Source: Betaproteobacteria bacterium (GTDB lineage Bacteria; Pseudomonadota; Gammaproteobacteria; Burkholderiales; Burkholderiaceae_C). From it: a stretch of 64,000 nt of DNA. The notes below the pieces were generated by a model, which saw nothing but the letters and a program-made list of their open reading frames with translations, searched no databases and had not been told where the DNA came from. The translations under genes and the position numbers were made by a program. The stretch is from assembly GCA_947453725.1 (NCBI GenBank), contig CANGHH010000004.1, forward strand, positions 124,001-188,000, given 5' to 3'. Positions 8,400-17,221 of this stretch are shown piece by piece. The first letter of the stretch is position 1. Every line of letters begins with the position of its first letter.

Positions 8400-8720
8400 A
8401 TGTCAGCACCCTGTGAACGCATCGCCTTGTGTCGCCCGGAGGCTGTCGCCACCGGCACCGCCATCCGCATCGAGAAGGGCAAACTGACCCTCGCGGTGTT
8501 CAACCTGGATGGCGAATACTTCGTCACCGACGACCTCTGCACCCACGGCCCGGGCTCGCTGTCCGAAGGCTGCATCGAAGGCGACACGGTGGAATGCGAT
8601 TTCCACAATGGCGCCTTCAACATCCGCACCGGCGCGGTCGTGACACCGCCGTGCATGGTGCCGGTACAGACCTACCGCACGGTGGTCGACGCCGACGGCT
8701 TCGTCGCCATCGAGATCTAG
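8400..8720 (+). CDS. Rieske [2Fe-2S] ferredoxin
   Basis: Rieske-type ferredoxin of 106 residues with ligands C47-x-H49-x16-C66-x2-H69, matching the ferredoxin components of three-component ring-hydroxylating oxygenases (BphF/NahAb size). The ATG at 8400 begins MSAPCERIALC. It is divergent from the Rieske oxygenase gene across a 105-nt region holding two palindromes, and convergent with the TctC-type gene, whose stop is 10 nt away. It most likely carries electrons to the oxygenase; the reductase must come from elsewhere. Confidence 0.9.
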   Translation: MSAPCERIALCRPEAVATGTAIRIEKGKLTLAVFNLDGEYFVTDDLCTHGPGSLSEGCIEGDTVECDFHNGAFNIRTGAVVTPPCMVPVQTYRTVVDADGFVAIEI

Positions 8721-8730
8721 CGCCGCGGCT

Positions 8731-9738
8731 TCAGGACCTGACGCTCGCCCCCAGCGAGCGGATGGCTGGCGTCCAGCGGGCAATCTCGCCCGCCACGAAA
8801 CGGCTGAAACCGGGCGCGTCGTAGTCGACGCTTTCCATGCTTTCCGCGGTCATCGCGGCGCGCAGTGCCGGGCTTTGAAGGCCTCGGCGGATCTCGGCAT
8901 TGAGCTTCTCCACCACCGCCGGCGGCATGCCCGGCGGGCCCGACACCGAGAACCAGGTCGTCCCCGTCAGAGCCGGGTAGCCCAGCTCGGCCATCGTCGG
9001 CGCGTCGGGGTAGGCCGCGACGCGCTTGGTCGCCGTCACCGCCAGCAGGCGCAGCTTGCCGCTGTCGACGTGGGCGTTGGCCGAACTCAGCGTCATGAAA
9101 GCGGCCGGGATCTGGTTGCCCAGCAGGTCGGCAACGGCCGGGCCGGCGCCCTTGTAGCTGATGTGGACCATGTTCAGCTTGTTGGCTTGGCGGAACAGTT
9201 CACCCGTCAGGTGCCCGTGCGTGCCCTGCCCCGGCGAGCCCCAGCTCAGGCCCTTGGGGTTGGCATTGACGTGGGCGATGAAGCCCTTGACGTCCTTCAC
9301 CGGCAGTTCGGCGTTGACCACCATCGCCAGCGGCGGGCCGCCGAGCAGGGCGATGTGGCTGAAATCTTTCAGCGGGTCGAAGACGGTGGGCGATTCGATG
9401 GGCGCGATGACGTGCGAGCCGATGCCCGAGATGACCAGCGTGTAGCCATCGGAGGCCGACTTGGCCACCGCCTGCGAGCCGATCACGCCGCCCGCGCCGC
9501 TGCGGTTCTCGACGACGATGGTCTGCCGCAATGCGTCTTGCAGATGCCGGCCGATGAGCCGGCCCAGCGTGTCGCTGCTGCCGCCCGGCGCGTAGGGCAC
9601 GACCAGCCGGATGGACTTGGCAGGCCAGTCGCCTTGCGCCCGGGCACCCCCGGGCGCCAGCGCGGCGACCGTCGACGCGAGGCCGAGTTGCAGGGTGCGG
9701 CGGCGCGTGGCCGGCAGGATGGAATCAGGGTGCTTCAT
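8731..9738 (-). CDS. TctC/Bug-family tripartite tricarboxylate-type binding protein
   Basis: Periplasmic solute-binding protein of 335 residues with an N-terminal export signal after MKHPDSILPATRRRTLQLG. Family segments include VPYAPGGSSDTLGR, VVENRSGAGG, SDGYTLV and PYKG-like SYKGAGPA. Bug proteins bind carboxylates and are expanded in Burkholderiales. No TctA/TctB permease is nearby, so it may serve as an orphan receptor. It is the last gene of the iorA-iorB operon (46 nt after iorB), which hints that the substrate of that oxidase is an imported aromatic or heterocyclic acid. Confidence 0.88.
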   Translation of the reverse strand: MKHPDSILPATRRRTLQLGLASTVAALAPGGARAQGDWPAKSIRLVVPYAPGGSSDTLGRLIGRHLQDALRQTIVVENRSGAGGVIGSQAVAKSASDGYTLVISGIGSHVIAPIESPTVFDPLKDFSHIALLGGPPLAMVVNAELPVKDVKGFIAHVNANPKGLSWGSPGQGTHGHLTGELFRQANKLNMVHISYKGAGPAVADLLGNQIPAAFMTLSSANAHVDSGKLRLLAVTATKRVAAYPDAPTMAELGYPALTGTTWFSVSGPPGMPPAVVEKLNAEIRRGLQSPALRAAMTAESMESVDYDAPGFSRFVAGEIARWTPAIRSLGASVRS

Positions 9739-9784
9739 GCGGGGAGCGTGGCTTGGAAAGGGATGGGTTTGGGCAGCGCGATTT

Positions 9785-12052
9785 TCAGGCCGGCGCGGTA
9801 TCGGCGCTGAGCGCGGCGAGAACCCGCTCGGGCGTGAAGGGCACCCGCCGCAAGCGGCGGCCGGACGCGTCGAACAGCGCATTGGCCAGCGCGCCGGCCA
9901 CCGGGCGCGACGAGGGTTCGCCGGCGCCGTAGCTGCGGCCGGGCTGGTTGCCGACCAGCACCACGTCGATGCGGTCGGGCACTTCGGTCATGTCCAGGAT
10001 CGGATACGTCAACCAGTCGACACTCAGCACGCGCTCGGCGTCGAAACGCACGGCCTCGTGCCGCGTGCGGCTCAGCGACATCAGCAGGTTGGACTCGATG
10101 ACGCGCTCCAGGCTCAGCGGGTTGATGACCTGCCCGCAGTCGTGGGCGACGACGAAGCGCGTGGCGCGCCACTGCCCGGTGGCACGCTCGACTTCGACTT
10201 CAGCGACGATGGCCACCACCGCGCCATTGCGCGGCGCGTAGGCGATGCCGCGGCCGCGCAGCGTGGCGCCGCTGCTGGCGGGGTTGGGACCGACGCGCGG
10301 CTGCCATTGCGCGCGCTCGGCGGCGGCGCGCACCACGGCCGCGTGGCGCGGGTCGCCGAGGTGCTGCAGGCGGAAGGCCACCGGGTCCATGCCGGCGGCC
10401 AGCGCCAGCTCATCGATGAAGCTCTCGCTGGCGAAGGTGGTGGCCATGCCGTCGGGGTCGCGCAGGTGGGCCGTGCGCAGGCCGGTGCTGAGCGAAGACC
10501 GCCAGTCGATCAGCTCGCCGCTGACCCGCTGGTGGTCGAAGCGGTAGCTCTCGGCCGAAGCCTGGTAGAGGTCTTCGCTGACCGTCACGCCGTTGCCGAT
10601 CAACTGCGCCGCCAGCGTGTCGCCATAGCGTTGCGTGCCCGACGGCCGCGTGCGGCCCGAGTAGCCACGCGAGTGGTAGTCGAAGGCCACGACCCGGCCG
10701 GCGGCGTCGAGCCCGCCGCGCAGGCGGAAGACGCCGGGCGGACCCTTCGGATCCCAGGCGGTGGCATCGCTGCGCGCGTATTGCAGGCGCACCGGACGGC
10801 CCACCGCCTGCGCGACGATGACCGCGTCGACCGCCGCGTCGTCGGCGTCGTTCATGCCGTAGGAGCCGGGGCCCGGCATCCAAACCACACGGACTTCGGC
10901 GGCCGGCCGGCCCAGCAGTTCGGCGACGGTCTTGCGCAGCGGGTAAGGCTTCTGGCCGCCCATCCAGACCGTCACGCCGGCGGCCTCCACCTGGGCCAGC
11001 GCGCAGGCCGGGCCCATGCAGGCGTGCGACTGGAAGGGGTATTCGTAGGCCGCCTCGATGCGCCGGGCAGCGGTCTGCAGGGCGGCGTCGACATCGCCGT
11101 TGCTGCGGTCGACCTTGGCGCTCTTCGCCGGGGCGCTGCGCAGGCTGTCGTAGAGCGCGTCGTAGTCCGTCGCGAAGCGCAGCTGGGGCGCCGACCATTC
11201 AAGCTGCACGCTGCGCGCGGCCTGCACGGCCTGCTCTTCACGTTCGGCCACCACGGCGACGAAATTGCCCTGCTGCACGACGCGGATGAAGCCGGGGGTG
11301 GCCGGCAAGGCCTTGATGCCGATGAAGCGGGCGCCGGCCGTCGGCGGCCGCAGCACGCGGGCGTGGACCATGCCGGGCAGGCGGTGGTCGACCAGGTAGC
11401 GGAACTCGGCGCGCACCTTGGGCGGGATGTCGCTGCGCGGCAGCGGCTTGCCGACGACGCGGTACCGCGCCGGGTTCTTGGGCTGCGCCTTGGCGTCGTA
11501 GGCCAGTTCGAAGCGCCCACCGCGCAGCAGTTCGGCGTAACTGACAGCTCGGCTCGGATCAGCCTGCGCACGGACCACGCCGTCGCGCACTTCCAGCTGC
11601 GCCAGCGGCAGCGACAGCCGTTCGGCGGCCCGGCCCAGCAGGAAGGCGCGCGCCTGGGCGCCGGCCGCACGCAGCGCGGTGCCGCCATCGGTGATGCCGT
11701 TGCTCGACCCGGTGCCGCGCTGGTCGGGCGTGGTGGCGGTGTCGCCCATGCGGACGCTGACCTGCTCGAAAGCCACGTCCAGCTCGTCGGCGACGATCTG
11801 TGCGAAGGCCGTCGCGATCCCCAGGCCGGCGTCGATCTTGCCGACCGAAGCCAGCACGCGGCCATCGGCGGCCACCGCCAGCCAGGTGTCGAGCCGGTCA
11901 CGCGGCTGGCCGTCGCCGACCTGGTCACCGCCTTCAGACTGCGCCGATGCCGGCAGTGTCAGCGTCACGAGCAGGCCGCTGCCGGCGGCCAGGAAGCTGC
12001 GGCGGTCGAGTTGCGGCGCGGCCAGCGCGCCGGCGGCGTGGCCGGCCTTCAT
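9785..12052 (-). CDS. iorB: Molybdopterin-binding subunit of an IorB-type molybdenum hydroxylase
   Basis: Large subunit of 755 residues in the xanthine-oxidase superfamily, of the kind found in isoquinoline 1-oxidoreductase and aldehyde dehydrogenases. A twin-arginine-type leader is visible (LDRRSFLAAGSGLLVTLTLP), so the enzyme is probably periplasmic or membrane-associated. Molybdopterin-site segments include GMGDTATTPDQRGTGSSNG-like sequence near residue 105 and ACMGPACALAQVE. It overlaps iorA by ATGA. It hydroxylates using water and passes electrons to the small subunit. An N-heteroaromatic or aldehyde substrate is possible; not determinable from sequence. Confidence 0.88.
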   Translation of the reverse strand: MKAGHAAGALAAPQLDRRSFLAAGSGLLVTLTLPASAQSEGGDQVGDGQPRDRLDTWLAVAADGRVLASVGKIDAGLGIATAFAQIVADELDVAFEQVSVRMGDTATTPDQRGTGSSNGITDGGTALRAAGAQARAFLLGRAAERLSLPLAQLEVRDGVVRAQADPSRAVSYAELLRGGRFELAYDAKAQPKNPARYRVVGKPLPRSDIPPKVRAEFRYLVDHRLPGMVHARVLRPPTAGARFIGIKALPATPGFIRVVQQGNFVAVVAEREEQAVQAARSVQLEWSAPQLRFATDYDALYDSLRSAPAKSAKVDRSNGDVDAALQTAARRIEAAYEYPFQSHACMGPACALAQVEAAGVTVWMGGQKPYPLRKTVAELLGRPAAEVRVVWMPGPGSYGMNDADDAAVDAVIVAQAVGRPVRLQYARSDATAWDPKGPPGVFRLRGGLDAAGRVVAFDYHSRGYSGRTRPSGTQRYGDTLAAQLIGNGVTVSEDLYQASAESYRFDHQRVSGELIDWRSSLSTGLRTAHLRDPDGMATTFASESFIDELALAAGMDPVAFRLQHLGDPRHAAVVRAAAERAQWQPRVGPNPASSGATLRGRGIAYAPRNGAVVAIVAEVEVERATGQWRATRFVVAHDCGQVINPLSLERVIESNLLMSLSRTRHEAVRFDAERVLSVDWLTYPILDMTEVPDRIDVVLVGNQPGRSYGAGEPSSRPVAGALANALFDASGRRLRRVPFTPERVLAALSADTAPA

Positions 12053-12594
12053 GCCAGCACCTTGACGCCGCTGACCTGGGCTTCACGGGCCTTGGCCTCG
12101 CGCATCACCTTCGCCGCGCGCTTGACGGCCCGCAGCACGCTGACCTGCGTGCCGCAACGGCATTTCAGGCCCGACAGGCCCAGCCGCAGTTCGCTGTCGC
12201 TGGCCTGCGGCTTCTCGGCCAGCAGCGCAGCGGCGGTCATGATCCAGCCGTTGATGCAGTAGCCGCACTGCGCGGCCTGCTCGTCGATGAAGGCCTGCTG
12301 CACCGGGTGCAGCACCGCCGGGTCGCTGATGCCCTGGCTTTGCCGCCAGCGCGCCGCCAGCCCATCCAGCGTGGTCACGTCGCGGCCCTGCGCGACCGTC
12401 AGCGGCGTCACGCAGGACCGCGTGGCACGGCCGTCCACGTGCACCGTGCAGGCGCCGCACTGCGCCAGCCCGCAACCGAAGCGCGGACCGTGCTGGTCGA
12501 GCTCGTTGCGCAGCACATAAAGCAGGGGCGTTTGCGCCTCGGCAGCCGACAGTGCCGGCTGCCCGTTCAAGCGCCAGCGGATGGGCTGGTCCAT
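12049..12594 (-). CDS. iorA: [2Fe-2S] small subunit of IorA-type molybdenum hydroxylase
   Basis: Iron-sulfur subunit of 181 residues with two [2Fe-2S] clusters: the plant-type set in GCGLAQCGAC with a following Cys at RSC, and the helical-domain set in QCGYC and KCRCG. It carries electrons from the IorB molybdenum site to an external acceptor, normally a cytochrome. It is the first gene of the operon iorA-iorB-tctC, whose promoter region carries an operator nearly identical to that of the Rieske divergon. Confidence 0.9.
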   Translation of the reverse strand: MDQPIRWRLNGQPALSAAEAQTPLLYVLRNELDQHGPRFGCGLAQCGACTVHVDGRATRSCVTPLTVAQGRDVTTLDGLAARWRQSQGISDPAVLHPVQQAFIDEQAAQCGYCINGWIMTAAALLAEKPQASDSELRLGLSGLKCRCGTQVSVLRAVKRAAKVMREAKAREAQVSGVKVLA

Positions 12595-12706
12595 GGCTGA
12601 AGTCTCCGGTGGGTTGCTGGGGTGCTCGGTCGGCGCCCTGGCCGCGCCCTGCGCGGCGCTGCACTGTCGTGGAGATTTCGCCAGCCGTCAACCATAGCAG
12701 ACCGTC

Positions 12707-12723
12707 GTTCCATATAAAAGAAC
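12707..12723. promoter_or_regulatory. 17-bp inverted repeat, candidate operator 2
   Basis: GTTCCATATAAAAGAAC differs from the repeat at 8318 in two positions only. It lies about 113 nt upstream of iorA (minus strand) and 11 nt before the CIRCE element of rpoH (plus strand). The remaining DNA between iorA and this site, 12595-12706, shows no gene. Its duplication at the two accessory operons suggests one common regulator. Confidence 0.65.
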
Positions 12724-12733
12724 ATTCTGCGAA

Positions 12734-12760
12734 TCAGCACTCTCGGTCCGAGAGTGCTAA
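12734..12760. promoter_or_regulatory. CIRCE element (HrcA operator) upstream of rpoH
   Basis: TCAGCACTC, nine nucleotides, GAGTGCTAA: one mismatch from the classical CIRCE arms TTAGCACTC/GAGTGCTAA with the exact N9 spacing. It ends 42 nt before the rpoH start. HrcA repressor binding here would place synthesis of the heat-shock sigma factor under HrcA control. Confidence 0.88.
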
Positions 12761-12802
12761 TATTTGTTCAACCGATGTCTCCTCCAGGAGTCGAGCAAGA
12801 CC

Positions 12803-13720
12803 ATGAACGCTGCCAACATTTCCGCCCTGTCCGTCCGCGACCCCTGGTTGCTGGTGCCCTCGCTGGGCAACCTGGACGCCTATGTCTCGGCCGTCAACCG
12901 CATGCCCATGCTGAGCCCGGCCGAGGAAACCCGCCTCGCCCGCGCCCTGCGCGACGATGGTGATGTGCAGGCTGCTGGCCGCATGGTGCTGTCGCACCTG
13001 CGGCTGGTGGTGTCGATCTCGCGCCAATACCTGGGTTACGGCCTGCCGCAGGGCGACCTGATCCAGGAAGGCAATGTCGGCCTGATGAAGGCCGTCAAGC
13101 GCTTCGACCCCGAACAGGGGGTGCGCTTGGTCAGCTATGCGATGCACTGGATCAAGGCCGAAATCCACGAGTACATCCTGAAGAATTGGCGCATGGTCAA
13201 GGTGGCCACCACCAAGGCGCAGCGCAAGCTCTTCTTCAACCTGCGTTCGATGAAGCAGGGCATGAAGGGCGATGCGCTGGACGCCGACACCCACCGCAAC
13301 ACGCTGACGCCGACCGAGGTGGCGAAAATGGCCCGTGAGCTGAACGTCAAGCCCGACGAGGTCATCGAGATGGAGATGCGCCTGTCGGGTGGCGACGTCG
13401 CGATGGAGTCGCAGAACGACGACGGCGAAGAAGCCTACGCGCCGATCGCCTACCTGGCCGACGACAGCAGCGAACCGACCCAGCGCATCGAGGCCAGCCA
13501 CCGCGACTGGCTGGCCGGCGACGGCATCGCGCAGGCCTTGGACACGCTGGACGAGCGCAGCCGGCGCATCGTCGAAGAGCGCTGGCTGAAGGTCAACGAC
13601 GACAGCTCGGGCGGCATGACGCTGCACGAGCTGGCGGCCGTCTACGGCGTCAGCGCCGAGCGCATCCGCCAGATCGAGGTGGCGGCGATGAAGAAGATGC
13701 GCAAGGCCCTGGAAATCTGA
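12803..13720 (+). CDS. rpoH: RNA polymerase heat-shock sigma factor RpoH (sigma-32)
   Basis: Sigma-70 family factor of 305 residues directing heat-shock transcription. Region 2 is evident in GDLIQEGNVGLMKAVKRFDP and SYAMHWIKAEIHEYILKNW, followed by the RpoH box region KLFFNLR, and region 4 in LHELAAVYGVSAERIRQIE. The start MNAANISALSV at 12803 aligns with the family; an ATG-like codon at 12764 would lie too close to the CIRCE element. GGAG lies about 12 nt before the start. Its position beside the cytochrome oxidase assembly genes is common in Burkholderiales. Confidence 0.97.
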   Translation: MNAANISALSVRDPWLLVPSLGNLDAYVSAVNRMPMLSPAEETRLARALRDDGDVQAAGRMVLSHLRLVVSISRQYLGYGLPQGDLIQEGNVGLMKAVKRFDPEQGVRLVSYAMHWIKAEIHEYILKNWRMVKVATTKAQRKLFFNLRSMKQGMKGDALDADTHRNTLTPTEVAKMARELNVKPDEVIEMEMRLSGGDVAMESQNDDGEEAYAPIAYLADDSSEPTQRIEASHRDWLAGDGIAQALDTLDERSRRIVEERWLKVNDDSSGGMTLHELAAVYGVSAERIRQIEVAAMKKMRKALEI

Positions 13721-13728
13721 CCACCCCC

Positions 13729-13747
13729 GGAGCGCCTTCGGCGCTCC
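13729..13747. terminator. Hairpin after rpoH
   Basis: GGAGCGCC-TTC-GGCGCTCC is a perfect 8-bp stem with a 3-nt loop, 9 nt after the rpoH stop. There is no U-tract. It is continuous with the dispersed repeat at 13748-13797, so it may be part of that element. Confidence 0.6.
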
Positions 13748-13797
13748 CCCTCAGGGGGCGACGCCAGCGGCCCGGCAAAGCCGGTTCCGCGGCGTCC
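13729..13797 (-). repeat. Dispersed REP-like palindromic element, copy A
   Basis: On the minus strand it reads GGAACCGGCTTTGCCGGGCC then a C-rich palindrome CCCCCTGAGGGGG. The same two-part structure recurs at 34179, 52773 and in part at 50795. It sits between the convergent rpoH and SCO genes. Confidence 0.7.
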
Positions 13798-13807
13798 GCT
13801 TGGTGGA

Positions 13808-14425
13808 TCAAGCGCCGTTCAACAGCAAGCGCAGGTCGTGGGTCAGCGCCTCGGCGCCACTGCCGTAGCGCGTGAACAGCCGGATGCGGCCCTGGGTGTC
13901 GAAGATGTAGCTGCCTGCGGTGTGGTCCATGGTGTAGCGCTCGGGCATCTGGCCCGGCACCTTGGCGTAGAACACCTTGAATTCCTTGGCAGCGGCCTTG
14001 GTTTCCTCGGCCGTGCCGCGCAGCGCGACGAAGTCGGGGCTGAAGTTGCCGACGTAGGCCTTCAGCACCGCGGCGCTGTCGCGTTCGGGGTCGATGGTGA
14101 CGAAAACGCCCTGCACGCGTGCACCGTCGGCGCCCAGCGCCTGCTTGACCTGAGCCAGCTCCACCATCGTCGTCGGGCAGACGTCCGGGCACTGCGTGAA
14201 CCCGAAGAAGACCACCACCACCTTGCCCTTGAAATCGGCGAGGTGGCGGCGCTGGCCATCGGCGTCGGTGAGGTCCAGCGCGCGGCCGTATTCAGCGCCG
14301 GTGATGTCGATGGACTTGAAGGCCGGCCAATCAGCCGGGCCAGCCGGCTTCTGGCAGCCACCCAGTGCCAGCATGGCGCAGGCCAGCGCCAGCGCGCGCC
14401 TCAACGGACGAGGTAGGACAGCCAT
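13808..14425 (-). CDS. SCO1/SenC-family copper chaperone lipoprotein
   Basis: Thioredoxin-fold protein of 205 residues that delivers copper to the CuA site of cytochrome c oxidase. A lipoprotein signal ends at LALGGC (Cys24). The copper/redox motif is C79-x3-C83 in FTQCPDVCP, and the distal His is in [12 protein letters not shown]. The ATG at 14425 overlaps the end of ctaB by 25 nt. Last gene of the oxidase-assembly run, convergent with rpoH. Confidence 0.93.
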   Translation of the reverse strand: MAVLPRPLRRALALACAMLALGGCQKPAGPADWPAFKSIDITGAEYGRALDLTDADGQRRHLADFKGKVVVVFFGFTQCPDVCPTTMVELAQVKQALGADGARVQGVFVTIDPERDSAAVLKAYVGNFSPDFVALRGTAEETKAAAKEFKVFYAKVPGQMPERYTMDHTAGSYIFDTQGRIRLFTRYGSGAEALTHDLRLLLNGA

Positions 14426-15318
14426 GGGCCGAGGTAGTGGTCGATCAGCAGCGCCAGGAACAGCAGCGACAGGTGCCAGATCGAGAAGCGGAAGGTGCGG
14501 CGCGCCAGCGCATCGCTGTAGTCGCGCCACAGCTGCCAGGCGTAGACCATGAAGCCGACGCCCAGCGCCACCGCCGATGCGAGGTAGATCAGGCCGCTCA
14601 TGCCGTAGACATAAGGCAGCAGCGTCGCCGCGAACAGCACGACGGTGTACAGCAACACCTGCAGCCGCGTGAAGGCCGAACCGTGGGTGATCGGCAACAT
14701 GGGCAGGCCGGCCTTGCGGTAGTCCTCGACGCGGTACAGCGCCAGCGCCCAGAAGTGCGGCGGCGTCCACAGGAAGATGATCAGGCACAGCATCAGCGCT
14801 TCCGGGCCGACGTCGCCGGTCATCGCGGCCCAGCCCAGCACCGGCGGCATCGCCCCGGAAGCGCCGCCGATGACGATGTTCTGCGGCGTGGCCGGTTTCA
14901 GCACGACGGTGTAAATGACCGCGTAGCCGACGAAGGTGGCGAAAGTCAGCCACATCGTCAGCGGGTTGACCCAGGCGTAGAGGATCGCGCTGCCGACGGT
15001 GCACAGCCCGGCCGAGAAGGCCAGGGTCTGCGTGTTGGTCAGCTGGCCCTTGGCGGTTGGCCGCCAGGCGGTGCGCTGCATGCGGCTGTCGATGTGCTGC
15101 TCGACGATGCAGTTGAAGGCTGCCGCCGCGGCGGCGACCAGCCAGATGCCCAGCGTGGCCGCGCCGGCCAACCGCCAGTCGGGCCAGCCGGGTTCGGCCA
15201 GCAACATGCCGATCAGCGCGCAGAAGACGATCAGCTGCACCACGCGCGGCTTGGTCAGCGCGTAGAACTGCGACCACTTGGAGGTGGTCGGGACGGGAGC
15301 GACGAGGATCTGGACCAT
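14401..15318 (-). CDS. ctaB: Protoheme IX farnesyltransferase (heme O synthase)
   Basis: Integral membrane prenyltransferase of 305 residues that converts heme B to heme O. Prenyltransferase Asp-rich motifs are present in [15 protein letters not shown] and in the [16 protein letters not shown] segment, with about eight hydrophobic helices. It starts 14 nt after ctaA, whose product turns heme O into heme A, and it overlaps the SCO gene, so one transcript is likely. Confidence 0.95.
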   Translation of the reverse strand: MVQILVAPVPTTSKWSQFYALTKPRVVQLIVFCALIGMLLAEPGWPDWRLAGAATLGIWLVAAAAAAFNCIVEQHIDSRMQRTAWRPTAKGQLTNTQTLAFSAGLCTVGSAILYAWVNPLTMWLTFATFVGYAVIYTVVLKPATPQNIVIGGASGAMPPVLGWAAMTGDVGPEALMLCLIIFLWTPPHFWALALYRVEDYRKAGLPMLPITHGSAFTRLQVLLYTVVLFAATLLPYVYGMSGLIYLASAVALGVGFMVYAWQLWRDYSDALARRTFRFSIWHLSLLFLALLIDHYLGPWLSYLVR

Positions 15319-15332
15319 GGAAGGGCGTGATT

Positions 15333-16469
15333 CTAGGCAGCGGCGGTCACGCCGGACGGCGCCAGGGCCTGGCGCCGTGGATCGCTGCGCGCCAGCAGCA
15401 GGGTCAGCGTCAACACCAGGCCCGCTGCGCCGGCGGTGTGGGCCAGCGCGGCGACCAGTGGCCAGCCGAGCACGACGTTGGACAGGCCGGTGGCCAGCTG
15501 CGCGGCGAGCAGCAGCGCCAGCGCAAGGCCGAAACGCCGGGCCAGGGCTTGTGCGGCTTGCCGCAGCCGCCAGGCCAGGGCCAGCAGGGCCAGGACCACC
15601 ACGCCGGCGAACAGCCGGTGCGCAAGGTGGATGGCGACCAGACCGTCGAGCGTCAGCGGCCGGCCGTGCGCCGCCACCCCGCCCAGTTCACGCAGCAGCG
15701 TGAAGCCGCCGGCGAAATCGGCCGCCGGCCACCAACTGCCGTTGCACTGCGGAAATCCGCTGCAGGCCAGCACCGCGTAGTTGCTGCTGACCCAGCCGCC
15801 CAGCGCGACTTGCATCGCCAACAGGATCAGCGTCGCGGCCACGGCGCTGCGCAGGCCGGCCGGCAAGGCCAGCGGGCGCTGGCGGTAGGCCTCGTGTTGG
15901 GCCGCCAGCAGACCGAGCAGCGTCAGGCCGCCCAGCAGGTGCAGCGTGACGACCGCCGGGTAGAGCTTCAGTGTGACGGTGTATTTCCCGAACAGGCCCT
16001 GCACGAAGACCCAGACCACCGTCAGCAGCGGCCAGGCCAGCGAGAAGGGCAGGCGTCGCCGCTCGCGCCAGCTGACGGCAGCCAGCGCCACGATCAGCAC
16101 GCCCACCGTCATCGCCAGGTAGCGGTGGATCATCTCGATCCAGGCCTTGTTCCAGGTCACCGGGCCGCTGGGCAATTCGGCCTGCGCGGCTTGGATGGCC
16201 TGGTGCGCACCCAGCGGGCTGGCCGCGCCGTAGCAGCCGGGCCAGTCGGGGCAGCCCAGACCCGAATCGGTGAGCCGGGTGAAGGCACCGAAGACCACCA
16301 GGTCGAAGGTCAGGAACAGCGTCAGGGCGGTGAGGGCCGCCAGCCGGCCGCGCGTGTCGGCGCCGCGCTGTCGCAGCCAGACCCAGCTCAGCGGCAGCAG
16401 CGCGGCCACGCCAGCCAGCAGGAGCAGGCGCAGCGCGGGCGTGAAGTCGACGAGGGCTTGCGGGTTCAT
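15333..16469 (-). CDS. ctaA: Heme A synthase (COX15/CtaA)
   Basis: Membrane protein of 378 residues oxidising heme O to heme A. The start [12 protein letters not shown] at 16469 is placed at the first transmembrane segment; the open frame continues upstream as antisense-like sequence of the preceding gene and is not used. Family landmarks are [43 protein letters not shown] and the C-terminal IHLAHRLFA with heme-ligand His. Eight helices are visible. It lies 17 nt after the SCO-like gene. Confidence 0.95.
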   Translation of the reverse strand: MNPQALVDFTPALRLLLLAGVAALLPLSWVWLRQRGADTRGRLAALTALTLFLTFDLVVFGAFTRLTDSGLGCPDWPGCYGAASPLGAHQAIQAAQAELPSGPVTWNKAWIEMIHRYLAMTVGVLIVALAAVSWRERRRLPFSLAWPLLTVVWVFVQGLFGKYTVTLKLYPAVVTLHLLGGLTLLGLLAAQHEAYRQRPLALPAGLRSAVAATLILLAMQVALGGWVSSNYAVLACSGFPQCNGSWWPAADFAGGFTLLRELGGVAAHGRPLTLDGLVAIHLAHRLFAGVVVLALLALAWRLRQAAQALARRFGLALALLLAAQLATGLSNVVLGWPLVAALAHTAGAAGLVLTLTLLLARSDPRRQALAPSGVTAAA

Positions 16470-16486
16470 CGCGGCAGACAGCAGGC

Positions 16487-17221
16487 TCAGCGGCCCGGGA
16501 GGTCCCACGAAGCCGATGCGCGCAGCAGACGCTCGAGGTCGCGCTTGGTCTTGCCGGGGTCGGGCTGGGGCGGCAGGCGCATCATCAGTTCGCCCATCGG
16601 GTCGACAACGTAGAGGTGGTCTTGCAGCGCCTGGCCCGCCGTCGGCGCCAGCCAGCGCGCCAGTGCAGCGGGGTCGACGCGCAGCGCGGTGACCTCGGGC
16701 TTGCTTGCGATGGCCGCGGCCAGCGCCGGCGCCAGCGGCGCGCGGTCGGTGATCAGCCAGACCTTGTCGACGCGGTCGCGCTCGCGGCCCAGCATCTCGC
16801 GGAACTGGCGTTGCGCGAAGAGGCGCTGGTCGCAGGCGGTGTCGCAGGTCGACGGGCCCACCGTCAGCAGCAGCCACTGGCCGTGCAGGCTGCGCGCCGT
16901 GACGGCGGTACCGTCGAGTCGCGTCAGCGCCAGGTCGTCGGGCAGGCTGCGCGTCGGCACGATCAGCTGGCCGTAGCTGCTGTGGCTGCCCGGACGGATG
17001 ACGAAGTAGGTCAGGTAGGAGGCGATGACCGGCGCCGCGCAGACCGCCAGCACCAGCAGCATGCGCAGTCGGCCCTGCTTCGTGCGGTGGCGCGCGGCCA
17101 GGTCGCTGTCGTCGAGGTCGGGCGCGGCAATGCCGTGCACGCTCAGCGTCAGCGGTTCGGCTTCAGCGCGTGCGGCGGTTGCGGAAGGGTTGGATGATCT
17201 GGAACCAGGCATAGAGGGCAA
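16487..17221 (-). CDS. Membrane-anchored SCO-like thioredoxin-fold protein
   Basis: Protein of up to 244 residues with one transmembrane segment (about residues 53-75) and a periplasmic domain. It keeps the copper-chaperone features C126-x3-C130 (STCDTACDQ) and a distal His in QDHLYVVDPMGEL, so it looks like a second SCO paralogue rather than an inert relic. The start is uncertain: the ATG at 17221 overlaps SURF1 by 59 nt, while GTG at 17140 would give a shorter leader. Its position between SURF1 and ctaA indicates an oxidase-assembly role. Confidence 0.8.
   Translation of the reverse strand: MPSMPGSRSSNPSATAARAEAEPLTLSVHGIAAPDLDDSDLAARHRTKQGRLRMLLVLAVCAAPVIASYLTYFVIRPGSHSSYGQLIVPTRSLPDDLALTRLDGTAVTARSLHGQWLLLTVGPSTCDTACDQRLFAQRQFREMLGRERDRVDKVWLITDRAPLAPALAAAIASKPEVTALRVDPAALARWLAPTAGQALQDHLYVVDPMGELMMRLPPQPDPGKTKRDLERLLRASASWDLPGR

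Noticed and set aside
9611-12262. 883-codon plus-strand frame opposite iorB
   Set aside because: Shadow frame with no recognisable domain; iorB has all molybdenum-hydroxylase features.
15333-16877. Longer ctaA frame starting at 16877
   Set aside because: The added 136 residues lie over the SCO-like gene in another frame and lack membrane character; the family N-terminus starts at 16469.
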